Positions 37,229-40,398 of a stretch of DNA of 40,398 bases are shown here, piece after piece. The position numbers and the translations under genes are program-made. Within the stretch, counting starts at the first letter, position 1. Each line of letters opens with the position of its first letter. The notes under the pieces are model-generated. The model searched no databases. It saw only the letters and a list, made by a program, of their open reading frames with translations, and had not been told where the DNA came from. The stretch lies in contig NZ_JAKNCT010000015.1 of NCBI RefSeq assembly GCF_022134585.1, positions 1 to 40,398 on the forward strand, given 5' to 3'. Source of the DNA: Mesosutterella porci (GTDB lineage: Bacteria; Pseudomonadota; Gammaproteobacteria; Burkholderiales; Burkholderiaceae_F).

Positions 37229-38265
37229 TGGCATTTGTTAGACCAACACTGCGGGAGCTGATTTCCCGCATAAGTTCGGGAATCCAATCGCGCCTGAGCG
37301 TTCCGCAGGTGCGCAGAAGCAACGCGAACGTCTACAGCCGGGTGCTGGCAGGGGCGAGCCATGAACTGCACGGCTTCATTGAGTACGTCTCCAAACAGAT
37401 TTTCGTCGACACGGCAGACTCCGAGCATCTCGACCGCCATGCTTCAATCTTCGGGATCACAAGGAAGGCTGCTTCGAAAGCCTCCGGAACGGTGAAATTT
37501 AGCTTTCAGGACGGCGTTGTGAACGTACCCGTAGGGACAATTCTGCAGGGCGGAGACGAGCAGCAGTTCCAGGTGACCGTCGCTCCGGATGCGGAGGGGG
37601 TTTCCTCTGTTGAGGCCCTGGTAGCGGGAGAAGCGGGCAACATCGACTCCGGCGATACGCTCACGCTGATCTCGCCAATCGAAGGTGTGATTTCCGAGGT
37701 TAAGTCCCAAGGTATTGCGGGGGGAGCTGATGCGGAGGACGACGAAAGCCTGCGGGCCCGTGTTCTTGCACGGCAGCGGGAAACGCCGCATGGAGGTACT
37801 TCGTCTGACTATGTCCAGTGGGCCCTGGCTGTACCGGGTGTGACAAGAGCCTGGTGCTATCCGCTTGAAAATGGAGACGGAACGGTTGTTGTGAGGTTTG
37901 TCTGCGACGATCTGGCAGACATTTCCCCGACGTTAGAAATGGTGAAGCAGGTTCAGTCCTATATAGATTCAAAGCGCCCGGTGACGGCTGACGTAACCGT
38001 CATGGGTCCGACGCTCAAGGCGGTCAATATCGAAATCAGTACGCTCACCCCGGACACGTCTGACGTCAGGGCGGCGGTTGAAGCCGAGCTTAAGGACCTG
38101 TTCATGAAGGAGAGCGAACCCTCGAGGAGCATCTATCTTTCGCACATAAGAGCGGCCATTTCGGCCGCGGCGGGTGAGGTTGACCATGTCCTCGTGTCTC
38201 CGACTTCCAACCCGACAGCGGGAACAAATGAGCTTCTCACGCTGGGGACAATCACATGGAACTGA
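37225..38265 (+). CDS. Baseplate J-like protein (Mu gp47-like)
   Basis: This 346-residue wedge protein opens with 'RPTLRELISRISSGIQSRLSVPQVRRSNANVYSRVLAGASHELHGFIEY', followed by 'DTADSEHLDRHASIFGITRKAASKASGTV' and the conserved 'GGADAEDDESLRARVLARQRETPHGGTSSDYVQWALAVPGVTRAW'. These are hallmarks of the Baseplate_J family, which links hub and tail fibres. The ATG at 37225 overlaps the gp46 stop; the ATG at 37228 is equally possible. Confidence 0.93.
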   Translation: MMAFVRPTLRELISRISSGIQSRLSVPQVRRSNANVYSRVLAGASHELHGFIEYVSKQIFVDTADSEHLDRHASIFGITRKAASKASGTVKFSFQDGVVNVPVGTILQGGDEQQFQVTVAPDAEGVSSVEALVAGEAGNIDSGDTLTLISPIEGVISEVKSQGIAGGADAEDDESLRARVLARQRETPHGGTSSDYVQWALAVPGVTRAWCYPLENGDGTVVVRFVCDDLADISPTLEMVKQVQSYIDSKRPVTADVTVMGPTLKAVNIEISTLTPDTSDVRAAVEAELKDLFMKESEPSRSIYLSHIRAAISAAAGEVDHVLVSPTSNPTAGTNELLTLGTITWN

Positions 38266-38879
38266 CGACACAGGAAGAGTACTCCCGGATGCTGAAGCAG
38301 CTGCTTCCGCCGGGTCCGGCGTGGCCGAGGGGTGATGCCGCATCCCTCATGGGGATGATGATCGAAGTTTGGGCGGAGGAATTCAGTCGCATCGATTCAA
38401 GAGTACGGGCGCTGATGCGGGAGGCCGACCCTCGCTTTGCTGTGGAAACTTTCGAAGACTGGCTGAATGACTGGGGCCTTCCGGATGACTGCATCAGAGC
38501 TTGGTCAAGCGCAAATCAGACGACGCTGCGCACGCTGCTCATGTACAAGATTAAGAACATCGGCAGGCAGGACCGGTCCTACTTCTTTGAGCTGGCCGAA
38601 ATGTTTGGGTATCGAATCGTCATTGATGAGTTCCGCCAGCACTCCGTTCAGTCCACCTCAATGGATGCGGTCTGCGGCGAGAACTGGAGGCACGTCTGGC
38701 GAGTTGACGTGATGACCGGAGCCGGGTCTGTCATGGGGTATCACAACACGCTGGGACCGGTAAACGAGGCGCTTGCGTGGTGGGGAGACAGGCTTATTGA
38801 ATGCCTGATTCAGCGCTACAAGCCGGCCCACACTGAGCTGTACTTTGGATACTACAGTTTTGAAGGAGACAATGCGTAA
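38256..38879 (+). CDS. Baseplate/tail protein (Mu gp48-like, DUF2313)
   Basis: This 207-residue protein has 'QEEYSRMLKQLLPPGPAWPRGDAASLMGMMIEVWAEEFSRIDSRVRALMREADPRFAVETFEDWLNDWGLPDDCI', the canonical DUF2313 opening (L-L-P-x-G-x-A-W). The segment 'YRPAHT'-like near the end ('RYKPAHTELYFGY') matches the same family. It corresponds to gpI of P2-type phages and connects the baseplate to the fibre encoded next. It overlaps both neighbours. Confidence 0.92.
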   Translation: MELTTQEEYSRMLKQLLPPGPAWPRGDAASLMGMMIEVWAEEFSRIDSRVRALMREADPRFAVETFEDWLNDWGLPDDCIRAWSSANQTTLRTLLMYKIKNIGRQDRSYFFELAEMFGYRIVIDEFRQHSVQSTSMDAVCGENWRHVWRVDVMTGAGSVMGYHNTLGPVNEALAWWGDRLIECLIQRYKPAHTELYFGYYSFEGDNA

Positions 38880-39631
38880 TGGACAGGATCTTTCTTTCCG
38901 GAGCCGTGCAGAACGAGCCCAACATTCCCGATGACGTCGACCCGGGGTATCCGACAGACGGATCGTCCGGTGGCGGTATAGCATCGACCATCCCAGGTGC
39001 GATCTGGTACAACGCGGTCATGATGGAGCTGATCAATGCGATCAAGGGCGGCGGCATCACGCCGGACCGGCACGACAATGCTCAGCTTGACGCAGCTATC
39101 AAAGCCCAAATCAAGACTGTGAATCAGGCTCTGACAGACGCTGTTGCCCAGATCCAGGCAAAAGTTGCTCAAGTTGAAGTGGTTCCCTCCGGCGCCATCA
39201 TGTTCTTTCCTACTTCTTCTTCTCCGAACGCAAACTGGCTTGTATGCAACGGCCAGGCGGTGAGCCGTTCGGCCTACGCGAACCTGTTCTCTGTGATCGG
39301 GACCAAATATGGCTCGGGTAACGGGAGCACGACATTCAATCTGCCATATCTGATCGACAAGACGGTGTGGGGCGGGCAGAGCAACGTTGGCGAGCAGAGA
39401 AGCGCCGGCCTTCCGAACATTACCGGCACCTTCCTGAACTGGACTCGTGGGAACGCCTCGGCAGACGGTTCTTTCTACGTGTCAGATGTCACAAGCCGTG
39501 GTCTGAAGGGCGGATCCGGCGGTGATGAGGGGCGGTATCACTTCGACGCCTCTCTCTCCAACGTGATTTATGGACGGTCAGGCACAGTGCAGCCTCCGGC
39601 TCTTGTTTTGCTCCCGTGCATTCATATTTAA
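38879..39631 (+). CDS. Tail fibre protein with collar domain
   Basis: This 250-residue protein has an N-terminal attachment part ('SGAVQNEPNIPDDVDPGYPTDG', 'IPGAIWYNAVMMELINAI'), a short coiled coil at about 85-100, and a tail-collar domain starting 'VPSGAIMFFPTSSSPNANWLVCNGQAVSRSAYANLFSVIG'. This ends in 'YGRSGTVQPPALVLLPCIHI', the usual collar closing motif. It is short for a fibre, so it may be a minor or truncated fibre. A second fibre-like gene starts at 39891. Confidence 0.88.
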   Translation: MDRIFLSGAVQNEPNIPDDVDPGYPTDGSSGGGIASTIPGAIWYNAVMMELINAIKGGGITPDRHDNAQLDAAIKAQIKTVNQALTDAVAQIQAKVAQVEVVPSGAIMFFPTSSSPNANWLVCNGQAVSRSAYANLFSVIGTKYGSGNGSTTFNLPYLIDKTVWGGQSNVGEQRSAGLPNITGTFLNWTRGNASADGSFYVSDVTSRGLKGGSGGDEGRYHFDASLSNVIYGRSGTVQPPALVLLPCIHI

Positions 39632-39651
39632 GCTTTTAGTAGAAAGACAAG

Positions 39652-39685
39652 CCCCGCCCAGACGGCCATCTGAGCGGGGTTTTTG
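39652..39685 (+). terminator. Terminator after tail fibre gene
   Basis: CCCCGC-CCAGA-CGGCCA-TCTGA-GCGGGG (39652-39679) followed by TTTTTG. The core CAGACGGCCATCTG differs in one base from the hairpin core at 36624-36637. Confidence 0.85.
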
Positions 39686-39708
39686 TTATCGAGAAGAAAC
39701 GGTTCCCG

Positions 39709-39882
39709 ATGAATGAAATTATACCCGTGCTGGCGGCACTTCTGCCGCTGAGAGAGGCCATGATGAAGCCAGACAAGGAACTTCCTGCTTATCTGCGAGT
39801 GTTGCGGTGGGGAGTGACGATATTTGTTCTCGCTTACGGGATCCTGCTTATTGCCGAGAAGATGAAAAGCATTTTCTTTTAG
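39709..39882 (+). CDS. 57-residue membrane protein (copy 2)
   Basis: The frame MNEIIPVLAALLPLREAMMK.. has a mildly hydrophobic start, the linker 'KPDKELPAYLRVLRWG' and a strong membrane helix 'VTIFVLAYGILLIAEKM'. It follows a terminator by about 24 bases. It aligns without gaps to the product of 36651-36815 around P-D-x-x-L and R-V-L-x-W-x-V, so the two are probably paralogues. It lies between two tail fibre genes. A holin or other membrane role is possible but not shown by the sequence. Confidence 0.6.
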   Translation: MNEIIPVLAALLPLREAMMKPDKELPAYLRVLRWGVTIFVLAYGILLIAEKMKSIFF

Positions 39883-39890
39883 AGGTAAAG

Positions 39891-40398
39891 ATGAAGAGAC
39901 TTTATTACTCAGACGCGTCTGACACGCCGCCTTCTCCGCCTAAGAATCCGATCACAAATCAGTATCCGCAGGATGGAAACAGAGCGAAAAAGCAGATGCC
40001 GACAGTGATCGGGGCCTACTGGTACCACATGATCACCGAGGAGTTCATGGCGGTGATCGAACAGGCCGGGCTGGAGCCGTCGCTTACAAATCTGCATCAG
40101 CTGGCCGATGTCTTTGCCGACTTCAAAACGCGGGCCGCAGGGGCCGAGGCTTACAAAACAGCGGCTGAAGCGGCCGCGACCCGGGCTGAAACGGCTGCCA
40201 ACGGCGTTGTCACTGAAACAGCATCAAAGATTCAAGAAATCGATGCTGAAGGCGATAAGCAGGTCAAAGCCGTTCAGGACGCCGGGTCGACTGTTTCGTC
40301 TGACATCGAAGCGGGGAAAACCGCCCTGCAGAGCAAGCTCACGGAGCTTATTGCACAGCTGGATGCAGAGGGAGGAACCGAGGCCGCGTACGTGAAGC
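39891..40398 (+). CDS. Second tail fibre-like protein, cut by the window edge
   Basis: This frame is open to the last base (169 codons visible). AGAGGTAA precedes the ATG at 39891. The N-terminus 'MKRLYYSDASDTPPSPPKNP' and 'PTVIGAYWYHMITEEFMAVIEQAGLEPS' resemble the baseplate-attachment part of tail fibres: 'IGAYWYHMITEE' parallels 'PGAIWYNAVMMEL' in the preceding fibre. From about residue 75 it becomes an Ala/Thr/Glu-rich coiled coil ('TRAAGAEAYKTAAEAAATRA'), typical of a fibre shaft. The receptor-binding end lies outside the window. Confidence 0.8.
   Translation, partial: MKRLYYSDASDTPPSPPKNPITNQYPQDGNRAKKQMPTVIGAYWYHMITEEFMAVIEQAGLEPSLTNLHQLADVFADFKTRAAGAEAYKTAAEAAATRAETAANGVVTETASKIQEIDAEGDKQVKAVQDAGSTVSSDIEAGKTALQSKLTELIAQLDAEGGTEAAYVK

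Overview
The window is a bacterial chromosome segment: a short host stretch (1-3983) and then a large prophage that continues past the right edge. The host part holds a guanidinium-type SMR exporter (leftward) and guaB then guaA (rightward). Base composition is moderately GC-rich, guaB-guaA are adjacent, and the integrase is of the P4/DUF4102 type. Together these suggest a proteobacterium, most likely a betaproteobacterium of the Burkholderiales. A gut Sutterellaceae member is a guess from general resemblance only.

The element starts at the 3' end of guaA, a known insertion site for integrative elements, with its tyrosine integrase directly behind guaA. The leftward early arm (about 5.4-11.4 kb) encodes an ImmA/IrrE-type metalloprotease, two AlpA-like regulators, a DUF3310 protein, a dUTPase, a Gp157-like protein, a probable ssDNA-binding protein, a Sak4-like RecA-fold ATPase and a lone ParA ATPase. 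Between 11.4 and 13.5 kb lie a highly folded non-coding stretch and small accessory or membrane genes. The lysogeny switch (13.4-14.5 kb) has an S24-type repressor, a Cro-like protein and matching operators. The rightward early arm (14.5-18.1 kb) carries an O-like replication protein whose gene contains six perfect 15-bp iteron-like repeats, a DnaB-type helicase, a DUF1064-type nuclease and a Q-like antiterminator followed by tandem terminators. A moron zone (18.4-21.9 kb) has a 290-residue accessory protein, an orphan HicB-like antitoxin with a 40-codon gene upstream, small membrane proteins, an HNH nuclease and a DUF4145 protein.

The late region (21.9 kb to the end) is a chimera. The packaging and head genes are HK97-like (terminases, portal, S78 protease, major capsid, connectors). 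The tail genes are Mu-like and contractile (sheath, tube, frameshifted gp41/gp42-type chaperone, tape measure, gpN, gpP, gp45-gp48 types, tail fibre). No lysis cassette or right attachment site was seen, so the element should extend beyond 40398.

The points most worth a second look are: the folded RNA region at 11.5-11.83 kb beside a lone ParA and a 17-bp palindrome; the iteron-like origin inside the replication gene; a likely -2 frameshift in the tail chaperone; terminator-like hairpins that abut start codons of late genes; a pair of related tiny membrane proteins, each behind a near-identical hairpin; and a sharply AT-rich insert around the tail hub gene.
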